The position numbers and the translations under genes were made by a program. 64,000 bases of DNA from Augochlora pura. Its lineage: Eukaryota; Arthropoda; Insecta; Hymenoptera; Halictidae. A model generated the notes under the pieces. That model ran no database searches and was not told the DNA's origin. It saw only the letters and a program-made list of their open reading frames with translations. Where the stretch lies: positions 26,225,640 to 26,289,639 of the forward strand of contig NC_135781.1 of assembly GCF_028453695.1 (NCBI RefSeq). The letters are read 5' to 3'. Positions 36,501-51,500 of this stretch are shown here, in pieces (positions within the stretch are counted from its first letter, which is position 1; each line of letters starts with the position of its first letter).

Positions 36501-39500
36501 GATACTCTACTCTTCATATCGGGTGTGCTATAATAATCCTTTGAATCTATAGATTTATGCTTGATCTCAATATAATTCAAAGAAATTTTCATGTATTTAT
36601 TGAATGACCAGATAAAGGTAGATTCTAATTTTCCGATGGTGAATTATATGCAAGAGCAGAATGAGCTTTAAAATTCAATTTTTTACCAAAAATGTGACTA
36701 AGGCACACAGGATGCCACAAAGTCAGATATTCGCACTTTATCGACGGAAACATCGCATTTCTAACCGCGAGAAGCGCGGGGAAATTTTCATCCTTTAATT
36801 TTGTGATATTCTGCGCGGTAGAACTTCCGTCATTCGGTATATTATTAGAGGTGTACTCGTGGAAAGAATTCGTTAAAATTATGAGCAAATGTAATCCGTA
36901 AAATAGAATAGTTCGTAAAAATGACTGACAGAAATAATTTATAGGAAGAATTTATGGACGTAATTGTTGTAAAGATTTCGTATAGAAAATTGATAAAAAA
37001 CAACTCGCGGTAATAATTTACAGAAAGAATACGGCAAAAATGATTCAGTTTCTATAATTAATACGTATGAAGAATAATTATGACGGAGGTTCAACGCGCT
37101 GAGGAAGATAGACATGTTACGGTCTTCCCGTGTATTTGTCGCGGTTCCGTCGAAAGTGAATTCGAAAGGAAGAGAAAGTGAATAGAATATTTTTGTACTG
37201 TAAATCGTCCGTGGCGCTTACCTTCTCCTCGGAGACCTCGAGGGATTTCAAGTTGTTGCCAACCACGCGCAGTTCCTCCTCAAGCTCGACGATTTTCCTG
37301 TAAAACGAGCCAACGGTTAGTGTCCTGATCTCGATCCGTCGACGCTGATCCTACCTGAGCGAGTTTTCTTTTTACGGGACGAACACTTGGCCCCGTTCCT
37401 TTCGTACGATCGTTCGGACCAATTTACAATAACCAATAACAATCGGTACTCGACATTTAAATTTCAACATTTGTTCGAACATTGAAGTTTTTCGCGACTG
37501 AGACTAACCGTCGAGCACACTTCGACCGTAGATGCGTCTAGCAATTAAAATAACTGCTTTGTAACTGTACAGGTAAGACTGGTACGATGATTCATCGGAC
37601 TCTTCTGTACACTTGATTATTCAGGTTGCAACGATTAATCTAAATTGGTAGCTGATCAATTATGTGCAACAGGGAACATAGAAGAAATGCTAATGAATGA
37701 ATTGCGGATTATATGCACTTTTTTACAAAAACTGCTCGATCAAAAATAGAACTTACGTATTAGAAAACAGAATATTTTACATTATATAGAGCTTATTAAA
37801 ATTATTCAAAAGGCAATAGTTTTTTTTTCATTTTGCATACAAATCCACGGTCTACCGACGACTAATGCAATTTATGATTAAGTTTGAAATTTTAGTCAAT
37901 CTAATATGCTACTATTTCGACCGATTTAAAATAGATGTTGCATTATGTCAAACTACGTTATTTAAAGAGAAAAATCATAGATTTCTTCTTCGAAACAAAG
38001 AAATAATTCGGCAAATCTTTCTTTTTTCCGGGGACCAGTGTTCGTCCGCGCTAGACAAGGATAAATTGGTGGAGGGACGATTATGGGAACAGCTCATGCA
38101 CAAACTGAACCACCTACCCTTCCGACAGTTCCGCCTTCTCCTCGGCGCGCTCGAGATCTTGTTCCATCATGGCCAGCTTTCTGGCAACCTGTGATCAACA
38201 GCCACACGTGTCATGCGATAAAGAAGCAAAGGATTCGTAGGAAACTTAAAAACAAAAATCAAACAAGAAACATTACGAAAGAAAGAGAAATCGAACGTAA
38301 ATGATATCGGTCTCATGCAAACGTGTCCTGAACTGCATCTCCGTGCTCCGCCTGTCCTTGATCCGCTCGGAACATCCTCGAGTCCGCGTTCTGAAAACCT
38401 GTTTGGCCATCCGAGAGAATGACTGAGAACGACTGCGTACTTCAATGAACTATTTCTATTCTCTTGGATGAGTGGCCAAAGGGATAACTCGCTTTAGATC
38501 CTCCATCAGATTAATCGTCGCGTATCAAACCAGCAATTTTAGAAATTCTTCCCCTTAGGGAACTGCTGGACTTCTAATTCATTAAATTCTTTCATATACC
38601 GAATTCTGAAAAATCGTGCGTCGTTGATCTAAATTTCCAACATTTAATTTCGCGTCCTTTTAATCTCGATCCATTTAATTTCTGATTCTTTTGGGTCTGG
38701 CAAGATTTCGAAGCAAACTTCCCTTTGTCCAGCAAAACACAAAACAACTTTCGCTAGGAACAATCGCAGTGTAAACTCTCATTAGCTAAAGATCTGGGAT
38801 ATTAATGTCGCAAAACAGAAAGTAACGTTATGAAACACCTAGGCGCGTGGGTACGTTAGGGGGTAAGAGTGTGCAGCTCGTCCTAAAGACGGGGGATGAG
38901 GTGCGATCAGCAAAACTCGAGGTCGGAAAACTCGCTTCGGCACTGTGGGGTTGTTGTGCATCGGGGTGTCCGGGATAAGGAACTCTCTTTGAAAATGATG
39001 CTTACGACTCTCCGGCCTCGGCACGTTCCTCGGCGCGTTCTAGATCGGCCTCAACCATGGCCAATTTACGGGCGACCTGTGTAAACGACACATACAGAAA
39101 CGGTTCTCTCCACGTGATCGCGTGTTTCGTTTCTCCCGTCGGCCTATCCAGCCTCTTTCTCTAGCCGTGCTCTGCCGGTATCTGGGCCAAGATCGACGAT
39201 CCCAGCCATCGGACCTCGCGGCTCGGATCGACGATTCCGCCTCGGAGTCGCTCCGCCGCTCGAGGAATCCGCGATCCTCGGAGACGTTTCCGCTCCTTAT
39301 ACGTCCGACCGCCGGACGACTCGAGTTTTTCCCGTCGGGACACCTTTATCGCGGTCGTGCTCCCAGATTCCTTAGTCACTTCGCGGAATTTCGGATGTGC
39401 TGGGATTTAGAGACAGGCGACAGGGGAAGCTGAAGGTGTGTCGAAAGTTGTGTGATTTTATTACAGGAATTACTACGTGGAACTGCTCTGATTACTCGAG

Positions 39501-42500
39501 AGTGGCCGCGAAGGTTGCTGGGAATAGAGGATGAACCGTGCGTGCGGCAGAGGTCGGTTGGAGATCTTGATCCCGATCTTCTCTGGGAAACGAACTTGAA
39601 TTGTTCCGTGGAAACGCGAGTTGGCGATTCTGCATTCTATGGGATAATTAATTATATCGGCTGACTCAGAATAATTCGGCAAAGGAAAAAGTCTCTACGA
39701 ATGTTTCAGATCGTCGAAGCTCAATGACGAAGTTCTAATAAATCTAGGAAGGATTTTACTCGAACTTGAAATTGCCACGGAGACCTCTTGCAACGAGGAC
39801 AGTGTATAATTAGAGCGACAATTCTCATTTCCCACTAGTTGTTACAATAATACAAAATCCAGCGGAAAGCCGAAGGAACATTGCGGATAAGATAAGACTG
39901 CGGAACAATCGGTAATCTTTCGTTGGCAGAATAAACAAGGAGAGCAGTAAAACTCTGTTCGAGTTAAAAGCTCAAACATCATCGTACGATTCAATAAGAA
40001 TGCGCGCGAGCTATGAATCACTATCGTCGCATCACCGCGAATCCGTGTCTCGAGAATTCCCCTTAAGAATCGACAAACTAGGCAAGTCCACGAGAATCGC
40101 AGTTTCTACCTTCGCTGTCGCGGGATCCGCCGCATTCCATCGCAAACATCTCCATCGGTGAACAGGCCCCTCGGGGTTAGGTCTGGGTTAGGTTAACAAT
40201 ACTCTTCGCGATGGGATCGCAAATATTGGACTAGAGGAGCCTGTACCCGCGAAACGAGCTTTGTCCGCTGTGTGAACAAGAGAGGAATGCGCGGCGGACG
40301 TGTCTACATTCGCGATAAAGGTTTGTAATGCTGGTGAAACTTGAATCCTAGGGTTATGGTCGTCGATTGCAGGAACCATGGAGGACGATTCTCCCGTTTG
40401 AAAGTGTACAATGGGGTAAGAAAATCGAACGATGCTGTGGATTTTGCGTCCAATGTTTTGATAAAGAGCAGTAATGTCTATGAAACTTGAAGACTGTTGT
40501 TATAGTCATACGTGAGGGTGGAGAACGGTCATAAGAAGATGATATATATAAAAACAGAATAGATCAAAATCGAAAGACAGAATGGAAAGGACGAAATGAA
40601 AGATCAAGTTTGAGAAACAAAATGGAAGAGCAAATTGAGAGGACAAAATGGAGAGACAATATGAGTGAACAAAATGGAGCCAAAAGGTGAGAGGATAAAA
40701 TAGAAGGACAATATTAAAAAAAAGCAAAATTGTGAAAAGAAATTGAGAGGACAAAATGGAAGGACAAACTAAAGGGACAAAACGAAATGATAAGATGGGA
40801 TAACAAAATGGAAGGACAAGAGTGGAGCAGCTGAATGCTGAAGACTGTGTGTTGACTGGTGAGCACGAACCGTAGATAATCCTAATCGAAGCAACTCGAG
40901 TCGCGGAGCGGATCTCGCGAGGACTAGCCAAGCAGATAAAAGCAGACTCGGCCAGCTTCGCGGAGCCGGCGATCGACACGAAGCCGATGGAAAACACGAA
41001 GCAGGACCCGAGGTCGCCGCAGAAAAATCATGGAATCCGCGTCGACCTCGAAATCAATAGCCTGCCGATTGGCTCCGGCGTCGATCGTGCGGCTCTCTCG
41101 CTGCTCGTCCACAACGATCATGCATGTAACAGACGCCGCGAGCGTGACGCAACCCTCTCTCGGAAAAATCCCGTCAATTTCACTCGGTAATGAATTTCCT
41201 GATGGCTCTCCCCCTCCCTCGGCCAGCCCCGGCGTGCTGTGTAGATTTAATGGAAGGTATCGGACAAATGGGAGCTCGATCGACTCCTCGGAACGAATTT
41301 ATCGAATGCAGCTGCCCTTTGGCCGTCGACGTTGAGATATTATCGATATAATGCGGTTCGTCGATAGTGCACTTGGTTTCGTTTGTGGAGGACGTCGGAG
41401 TTAGTTCTCGTTGAAGCTTTATTACTGGCTAATTGAAGACTTTTAATTGTCGGGAGCGAACGTTGCGCGGCTTGATTCGCGGGGCTGTGGAACATTCGAG
41501 GGGCGGTTAACCCTCGAGTTTTTACAATTGGGCTCGAGCGACGTGTCGATTCCAGCATTTAATATCAATTTTTCGTCGAATCGGTAGATCGATTTTTATT
41601 TTTAGCATTGGAAACTTGTTGACGATAATGAAAATCCATTTAATTAAAAAAGGAATTCTGGAAATTTTCTGTACGAGATTCGAGAGAAATTTATTTACCG
41701 CTGAAATTTGCTTGTAAATTTTCGTGCACAAGTTTTAGCTCCAACGTCCATACCATTAATTCCCGAGATAGCAATCGTTGCACAGAAATATTTCTCGAAT
41801 AAAACGAAGTTTGTCCAGGACCAAGGGCCAGAGGCATGATTTATCCGTCCACTACAACCCGAGAAGGACGTTCCAAGTGAACGTTTTCACCGGTCAGCAA
41901 TCCCTGTGACGTAACCGGAATAAATTTGCCATTTAACGAGTGATTTGCGTAACGCTTGCGCATCGCCGGCGAACGATAAGCGATTATCGATAGAAGAGAA
42001 CTAAAATGAAAGGAATGATCACACTCGGTTGCTGTTAGCTTTCAGTCCGGCCGATTCTCTGCAAGAATTTGTTAAAATGGTTATCGCAAGCAATCGAGGT
42101 TTGTCACCGCACTGCAAAATCAAAATGTTAATTAACACCTCACGCTGCGTAGTTACGACATCGACATGAAATCTGGTTAATAGAAAAAGAAACAGATCAA
42201 GGGGACGATTTCGGGGATCGTCGTGTGCGAACTAGATTCGCGAAGATCGGTAATCCGTTTTTAGATCGGCGTCGAAGTTACCGAACGATTCTTCGAATTC
42301 CGTGAAGTCCGAGGACTAGATAACCATTGGTGTATCGATTTTAGTGAAACCGGAGAACAAGTGGCACGAAACACCGAACGATTCTCTGTTTTCACGTTGC
42401 CGGAGCTTTCTTTTCTGCCCGGCTAACGCTACCAACTGTGTTAATATCACGTGCGCCGGGGCCGTAATACGTTCGGGGCCTTATCGTTCCACGAAACTCC

Positions 42501-45500
42501 GGCTTCGTATTATAATTTTGATTTCGTCGAGTGGAAACCGAATTTCTCCGGTGATCGACGATGCATAATCGAGTCCCTGCACGTAATTCGGCCCGATCTT
42601 CCGCCGCGATAAACACCGGCATCGAAATCTACAAGTATAATCAAGCAACTCGCTAAGTGCACCGAAAGTAACGCGTGCAATTACCAGACTCGCGGATTTC
42701 GTGCGTCAGCAACGAAAAAGGCCGAGGCGGTATTCGGAACGCGTGGAAGACCGAGCGCAGATTTAATAACATCGATGCATTTCCTTCGTCTACGTCTTCC
42801 GTTTTCGATTCTGATTTGAATTGGATAGTACACGAACATTTGTATCTGCGATCTGGTAATTACCGGTAGAATAATCGAGTAGTCAGAACGACTCGTTACC
42901 AAAGTTAATTTTAAACAGATACAACTAATGAGCTGATTTAAGAATTTTGAATGGAAGCATTTTTATCGAATTAACACTAGAATTACCGAGGTTATGTCAG
43001 GATCAATCTATATTAACTTATAATTAGTAGCAAAATTGAATTTATTTAAACTTCGCACAGTCTATATTGCAATAAATATTTTGATAAAGTAGTGAACTTA
43101 AAAATTTCTCTTGGAAATATTTTTTATAATATCAGAGACTGTAAAAGAAAAAATCTGGAACCAAATGTTTCGACTTGTTTGATAATTCTAGTGTCAACCC
43201 TTGCACTCAAGACTATTTTAGCAATCTACAGTGCTCAATCTACAATATTTCTATTCGTCCTGATTGTTCTTATTTGATACTTATAAAATTGAACGCATAT
43301 GCTTGTAGAATACTTCTATTATTCGACGATTTATCGAACACAAGCGAATTTAATAATGTGAAAATTCTTTTGAAAATAGTACTAACTTTTTGCGTTGCCT
43401 CAAAGTGAAAAGGGTTAAATCTGCTGGGACTCGATCATATTGCCAATTACATTTCATACAAGCGTTGTGAAGATGCGAAACAGTTTGGAATGCGAATGAC
43501 TCGAGATCATTGTACTGCGGATTTTGTGCGTTTCAGACTAAAATTAGTAGAAGGATAGAACAATAAAAAGATAGAGAGGACAACGATGTGTTACAGGTTA
43601 TCAAAACAGGAGAGTAACATCTGACACGAGAGAGTATTCGAGGTTGGCACAAATATCCGCAGCGCGATGTTCCTAGTAACCTCGACGCGATCATGCGTAT
43701 CCACCTACCATAACGGATGGATTCGGGTTCGGAGTGTTCGGAGCAAGTGTCCGAATTCCGGCAAAAAGCGAGAACGGGGGGGTAGGTCTTTGGACAAAAG
43801 CAGCACCATTAATGCATCGGGACCCGTGGCCAGGTCCCATTCTGCGTATCACAACACGGAGTTAACCATAAACTCGAATGGAGGCCAGTTTCTAGTAAAG
43901 ACGGGCCGAATCACACGGACCGACGACGTCCACTTTACCGAGGGATGATTAATCGCGGTGAAAAAACTGCTATCAAACGAGCGAAATTCTTATACTTTTC
44001 TCTCTGAATTTCTCGTTACGAAACTGGCACTTGAGAAACTTATACGTATACTTGTAGCTTTGTATATATATAACATATATACAATATACTCTGTAATCGT
44101 ATCATTATTCCGCGAACAAACACTTGGAAATCACAGATATACGGTAGTCCTACGTTAGGTCGCGCTCGAGACACGTGACACTGATATCTACACGCGTATC
44201 ACCACTTTTACCTGATGGCTAAATTGCTTCTTTTTTCAAATATATATATATATGTGCTCATCTACAACAAATTCTTTCTGCTCCGAAATATTTTCAAATT
44301 CCGCGGACTACGTGCCGCGTGAACACTGCACTTATTTCGAACAGTCGACTCACTTTGCTCGACGAAAATCACAGACGATCGGTATTGATACTCACGACTT
44401 CCCTCGTTCCGATTCACTTTCGCTTGAATTTGTTTAACGAGCCGACGGATGACGTCGGACCTTTTCGAAAATTCGAATCGGCGACCGAACGGTGCTGCGC
44501 CGAACGATCGAGATGCTCGCGTAGGCGGGTTCGTCTCGCCGGGCCTTTAATATATCACGGTGGTTTTTCGAGCACACAGAGAGAAGACAGAGAGTTACGG
44601 GGTTAGGCACTATTATCGCGACCATCAACTAGAAACCATTCGCCGTCGTGATCGTTATGTTTATCGTTATCATTGTCACTGCAGCCAGCACGCGTGAGGC
44701 CCGTGGGCTCGCGAACCTCATCGTATTTCTTGTCAGCTTCTTCAGCGAGGAACCTGGCCTCCTTCAGCTGATTCTCGAGGGCGTCCATGCGCTCTTCATC
44801 GGCCAAGCTGCGATTCTCAAGAATCTTGCGGGCTCTTTAATAATTTACACAAAAGAATCGGGATTAACATTACGGTATACAACAGTATCGAAATCGGCTG
44901 GAGACTTAAATTAACGCTGTCGGCTGCTCCGGAAGTGACCGCACCGCTCTGCTACACCGCCAAACGGTGACCTATACACCTGAAAATTGTATCCGTTCGA
45001 GCGAATTTGTGAGCGATTTTAACGAACCTCGGTTAATTTAAGAGATAACGATTCTCTTTCCGCTCGGAGAACTAATGAGAGATCTTCGACCTATTTTATT
45101 CCGGAAAGATTGTACTTAAATGTGTCTGGCGACAAGAATTGCATAGAAAAAGTGTCCAGTTGTCTACTAGAGCAGATAAGTTGTAGTATTTGCTGTGAAC
45201 GCGACTTGGAAAATAGAACAAGATGTTCGAAAGTAGTGGAAGCTAATTGACAGTGACTTCTTGCGACTTCGTAATTGGTTAGATGGCGCGCTAGAATGCG
45301 ACGTTACGGAGAAAATACTGTATTCCATACTTTCACATATCAAATTAATCGCTGCAAATTGCTTCCGAATTAATCGCTGTGTTTTGACTCGAGAAAAGCG
45401 TCGTAAAACTTACAACCATTGCCAAGAAAAGAACTGCAATCTGCACAGTATTTAAATAATAATTCAGTATAATTTAAGTAATAATTCAGTATAATTTAAG

Positions 45501-48500
45501 TAATAATTCCGTATAATTTAAATAATAATTCAGTGTAATTTAAATAATAATCCAGTGTAATTTAAACAATAATTCAGTGTAATTTAAATAATAGTTTGTT
45601 TAGTGAAATTGTACGCTCGTGTTCGCCTTCTATTGAATATCGTTTGTCGTAACTGCTTCTTTTAATATCTGCGACACCTGGTTCGTTAAAACGGCCTGTA
45701 ATTTGCTCGAACAAGCGGCGAATAGACAATCGCCCTGTTTCGCAATTAACCCACCTCCTCGTATTTTTTATCCGCCTCCTCGGCGATCAGTTTAGCCTGT
45801 GCTAGCTGCTGCTCCAGCAAGGATACCCGGTCGTCCTCCATATTGGTACGGTTTTCGAGTGCCTTGCGTATCCTAGCGATCGATTATCATTCGAGTTTTA
45901 GCGTCTACTTAATCGTCGTTGAAAGAAATACGAACTAAAAATCTCTCGATCTTAACTTGGAACCCATCGCAGAAAAATGTCAATTCAATTGAATTCACAG
46001 AAAAGAAAAACTTGAGAATTTAGTACAAGCTTAACCGTGAAAGGATTTTTCATTGGACAGTTAATTTAATCTTGAACGGATTTGATTTCGTGTACCAATT
46101 GCCGAGAAGCTAAGACGACGAAAGAAAAGTTTCCACGAAGTTTTTTTAAAGGATCTCGAAGAGAGCGCGTAGTTGTTCGGCGCGAGAATCGGGAAGTAGG
46201 CGAGGTGGAATCGAGCTTCCTTGCGACAAGAAGCCGCAAGCAGATCATTCTCTTATCAACCGCGATAAAACCGTGTGTCGACTGCTTTGCGTACGCGAGT
46301 CCGATCGCGATCGTAATGGATCCCTAGCAGGACTTCAAACCTGCCCCGATAATCGGCGATCCTTATCGGTTGCGGGCAACAATCGCAACGGAGAATTCCG
46401 GAACCGTAATCTCGAAGTTCTTTCAACGTCGAAAGGTTAGTACCATCGATAAACAGCATTCTGACGTTCAATCGAAGTCGGAGCGAAAGGAGAACGAGTG
46501 TAACTTTACCGACATTGCCTTCTTTCGGCTCGTTTACCACGAGTATTTTTCTGAAATTCTGTACAGCCGAAAGACTGATTTATAGACTGCGAGTTTGATC
46601 ACTTTACGACGGAAATAACTCGACAAAGACTAAAACAACAGATTGAAATTTTTAAAGGAGAGAACGAATTTCTAATTAATCTCGTTTCTTGCGACAAATT
46701 GATAAATAATTAATAAGCATTTGAGAAACGACATTTGCATTTTTATCAGTCAATTGATCAGCAAGAGAATCTCTCTCCCTGTTTCCAGCGAGTCTGATTT
46801 AGAATTCAAGGAAGAAAATTTGCAACAATTTGTATAATGAATCGAACGATATTGAATTTCACGCCGAGGCAGTGTTTACATCATTTTCTAATTAAACGCC
46901 CACCTCGTGTGAAATCGGTAATTACTGCTCTGCCTGTGGCCTCGTCTCCTCCCCCTCCACAGAAGAAATCGCGGCTGTGGCTGCGTTCGATTATTAGATA
47001 ACTGCGAGTCGTTTCTGAGCGATTATAACGCGATACTGTGCTGCGATTTATTAATAGATCTCATCGAGATACTTTATTTCGAGGATACCGGCTCTTTCGA
47101 CTCGACTTCTTTGAACGTCCGATGCTAATTTCGATTCCGTGCTAGTTCACACGAATCTGTAACACCTTCTTCAACGATTTCTGCTGAAGTTATTGTCAAA
47201 GGAATCATTTACTTATGGCAAAGTAATAAGTTATTATCGTGAAGAAATAATATATTATCAAAGAAGTAACGTCGAAGAAATAATTTATTACGGTCAAAGA
47301 AATAACTTATTATTTCTGAAGAAATAGTTATATTAAACACTAAGTAAATTATTATCAGGATTTCATCTCCACGGAATTGTATATTCAACCACATTGCAAT
47401 TAATTACTCTTCAATGGAACTATTAATATTCCTCAAATAAAAATTCGTGAAAGTGTTTCCTTTACAACAACCTCAGCAGAGCAATCTGAAAGCAATGCAC
47501 GATTTAGGCTCCTGCTGGGTAGATAATAGCGGTGAGAATCTTCAAGAACCATTAATTATTCAAGCAAAAGACGGTAAGAACATTATTAATATCCCCTTTG
47601 GCGGTCCTTTGTTTAATGACCTATAACCTATCTATTCAATTGTAATTAATACGAAATCGATCATAACTTTCTCTAAATAAATTGCCCCACGGCTTTCGCT
47701 AAACCTGCATAGTTTGCCAACTAGCACGAACTCATGGTCTCCATTTCAAAGTTATTTTCTAAACTATCTCTATCATGAAAATGTCCGAGCATAATGCCGC
47801 GGATTACGTTTAAGTATGAAAAAGTTAGAAACTGAAATTTCAAAGTCGCTTCTATCTGCTCGGCATTCATGTCCAGGCAGACCGAGCTGCGCAAAATGGA
47901 GCGACGCGAGCTATATCTTCTACGTTGCAGAATGCAACCTAGCCTGTGAGCGAGATGCAACTTTTCCAATATAGAACGCGAACCCGCCGGGACGACGGAC
48001 GAAAGTGCATAAACTCTCTGCTCTTCTTGAATCGATAAGTCCCACGACCGCTATTATCTGCCCATTCAGAGAACGGGCACACGTCTCCGGCGTAAGCCCG
48101 CAGACATTCTTTATAAATACCCATTGAGAAGTTGCTCATTAAGGGGGGCACAGAGAGCCGGGTATTTATAAAAATTACGTCGGACGCGCGCGGCGGCCCT
48201 CGTCATCGGAGAGAAACGTAGATGATAATGCGGCGTCGTTTACCGTTCGCTCTCATCTGCGGCCTGGGACGCCTCTGCCAATTTAGCAGTGGCAGTGGCG
48301 AGACGTTCCTCGGATCTCTCGAGGTCCTCCTCCAACAGTTGGATACGGCGGTTCAAGGCAGCAACTTCCGATTCAGCCTGCAATCAAACAGGAAGCCACG
48401 TTAATTTCATTCGGGTGTCTTTGCATTTATCTGAACCACAATTCGGCATTGTTCGAATACAATTTCATTCGAAAGATTTGTCGAATAAAATTCCATTAGA

Positions 48501-51500
48501 ACGAATTTATCTGAAATATTCGTCGAATAAAATTTTATTCGAACAATTCATTAGAAATAGTACCCAAATAAAATTTATTAGAAATATTTCTCAAGGATAA
48601 TCGTTGACTAGTCTAGTATTTCAGCATACAGTTTTCAAGCTTATAACTCAGTCGACCTTTGAAGTTCAATGAAATAATTAAAAAGCGTGTGCATTTTATG
48701 CACTGCATATTTTGAAGCATAAAAAGGAAACAAAAGTGAGTGTAATTTTTATGAAATTTTTACCAAAAGAAGACTGTTCGATAAGTCCTTTCCTCACTGT
48801 AAAATAAGGAGTATGTCTTGTAACTAATTTTGAAACACTAATGACAACATTGGAAAAATTTAGAGAATGGTAAAACTTAAGTTATTTATTAGCTTTTAAT
48901 ATCGATGTTCGATAGTCTGATAACCATTGTGCCTGAAAAATTATAATCCTGATAAATCGAATACTCATTTCCCAGATACTGACTCATAGGTTCGTCGCTG
49001 ATACGCTATCGATACGCCTTTAAACACTTTATTAAGCTACTTGCAACACATGTATGATAATGACATGATTATAAAAGTATTTCGCAATAACGAGATTAAA
49101 AATTGCCGTGTGTACAGTCTCAAAATTTTTCAACACCAAACTTGAACAGTTCGAAACCATTCTGCGTCGAACGGTGCTCTCCAAAATGGCTGCGAGAAGG
49201 CAGGTTCTCGCGGATCGCAGCCAGACAAATTGCAAAACCAGTGTGCACAGTCGAATAAACGTGCGGCGATGTCGTCACCGCGAAGATAATTCATAACGCG
49301 TTAGGTGCTAGATAACGGAGTACTAACGAAAATCAGCTCTCGCGCTTCCTGCAAGAAAATGGGACATATGTTCCGAGTATATCGGAGGCACGGGGGGATA
49401 TTACGTTTCAGTTAACGTCAGAGAATTCTTCAGTTGGCAAACTGCAAGCTGGCATTTGTCAGCGCGTAAACGAGCTGACGGAGTGAAGATAAAGAGCAAG
49501 ATACAGTATATCTACGTTGACACAGAGTGGTTGCTTGTTTATTAAGTGATTCAGCCTCGTCGGTTGCGACCATCTTGTTGTTGCACGCTAAACAAAGCGA
49601 TCTGACAACCACCAGCCGCATGGGGATCCTTTCCGGTCCCGTGGCCTCCACATCCCCTCGATCATCTACTTTTCTCCACTTAAAACGAGCTCCTATCTAT
49701 CAACGATCTTTTTCACGACTACTTAATTGATACCAGAATTTAAGACAATTTCGAATAAAGCGATATTTTCCAAGTCCTTGTACCAGAAAGCGAAACACAG
49801 GTCAGAGATATAGATAACAACTAGACTGTGACATAAGAAATTTGTCCATTCTCTCGATATTTAGAGAATGATTCACGAACTTGAGAATTAGCCTAAAGAT
49901 TATCAGGCTAATAATTACATTCTTTCCATCGGAGTGCGTAAAAGTCCTGGGACTTACGGCACAGGATGCGTCAACAACTCCTCATCCTATTAGCACTTTA
50001 AATACCGGAAGTCAATTAATAAGTTTTTTAATGACGACGTTATATCTAGACAAAGCTCGATCGCTTCCTCTTAAATAACGATCTCGACAGGAATTGCTGG
50101 ATCGTATTAATTGAGACAAATTGTCGATTTCGGGATGCGGTTGCTATTCCCGTAAAACGCGTCAAGGAATATTAAGCATGATGGGCGAAGCGCTCACGTG
50201 TTGCTATTTCATAGTAGATCGAAATGATTGTTCGAGGACGAAATTGTTCTCTTTGCCTGGGTGAACTGGCTGTTTATTTCTCGCTTAGAGGAGCACGGAG
50301 ACGAGATACGGAGAGGTAAAAATTCGTTAACAGGTTCTCGGCGGCTAATCCTCGTGTATAAGAGGCCTATCAACTAGCTTCCGGTAATGGGTTTCACTCA
50401 CTCTGGGACCATGCCGGCAGCTAAAGCGACTGGTCCTTAACTACTCATCAAAATTGCTGAAGCACATTCCTGGAGCCGCAATGCGACGTTTATTGCGATA
50501 TATGCACTCCACGGATTTGCAGTATCTTAAGCTGATAAAATTTCTACATAGCTGAGAGGTATATCGTTCCTTAAAATTCAAGTTCACAAGACATACGTAT
50601 CTTCGATCTTATCCATTCATGAAAGAAATTAATAAATCAAATATAAAACTAAAAAGACAGAGGGATTTAAGGATATTGTTACACTATTTTCAACCTATTA
50701 CAATTGCTTCAAGAACAAAAAGATACTTTCATCTAATTCATATGTCTTACGATTAATATAGATAATTTTCGTTTTGCATAAAGATCCAAAGACCATAACT
50801 AAGTTGTTTGTATTTTTATGCACATATCTTTATGTACTTATCATGAATGTTTTTAAATAATAATTTGCATAAAGTAATACATTATATTATGTAATAGTAT
50901 GATAATGGTTGTTTTAAAAAGATAAACGACAAATAAACACTTAACAGAGTTCGGTGCGACTGCCACTTGGATTCGTCTCAACTAACAAGCACGACGCGAC
51001 CAAAGCGACAAAAATGCATTTATGGAGATTTCAATTGACTCCTATTGCAGCGAACGAATAAATCCACCGAACAAATTCCCACAGAAGAACAAATTCCTGG
51101 ATCAACCTTTTGAACCCGTCCGGCGACTCCAGTGCTACAGAATTAATTAGAATGAACCTTCGCGGAGCTAAACAAGCGCGTCGAACAATTTCGTTGCGAG
51201 GAGGCGTGAAATGGGTCAGCTTGTCTAGGGGATTGTCTGAGCCGTGAAGGATTCGCCGTAGGTCCTCCTGGATCTCAGAAAACGAGGCGAAGCCTGCATG
51301 CAAACGTGCGACACGTGATTGCGATTCGTCAGAACGGAACACAGCCGTGACGAGATCGCCAAGGTCTTCGCTCTGTTCGCATATCAATGACCCACGGCTT
51401 CCTTGAGCTCGTGCTCGGCCGATTTAATTGAACGGGTCAGCGAGCGCGTCACTAATTCTCGCAGCATCCGCGCGCCGTCGCCATTTTGCTTCGTCGACGG

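Larger units (their letters stand above)
39077..44716 (-). other. Tm1 intron between exon 3 version 2 and exon 4 version 2
   Basis: Contains CpG-rich parts (39120-39420, 40880-41240), the purine-rich repeat at 40545-40825, and the adjoining A2/B2 elements (42971-43418). Short TA-rich runs lie at 44062-44090 and 44242-44255. No further exon recognised. Confidence 0.75.

Noticed and set aside
40506..40997. 163-codon minus-strand ORF
   Set aside because: Generated by a degenerate purine-rich repeat; the translation is a leucine/phenylalanine-rich low-complexity string.
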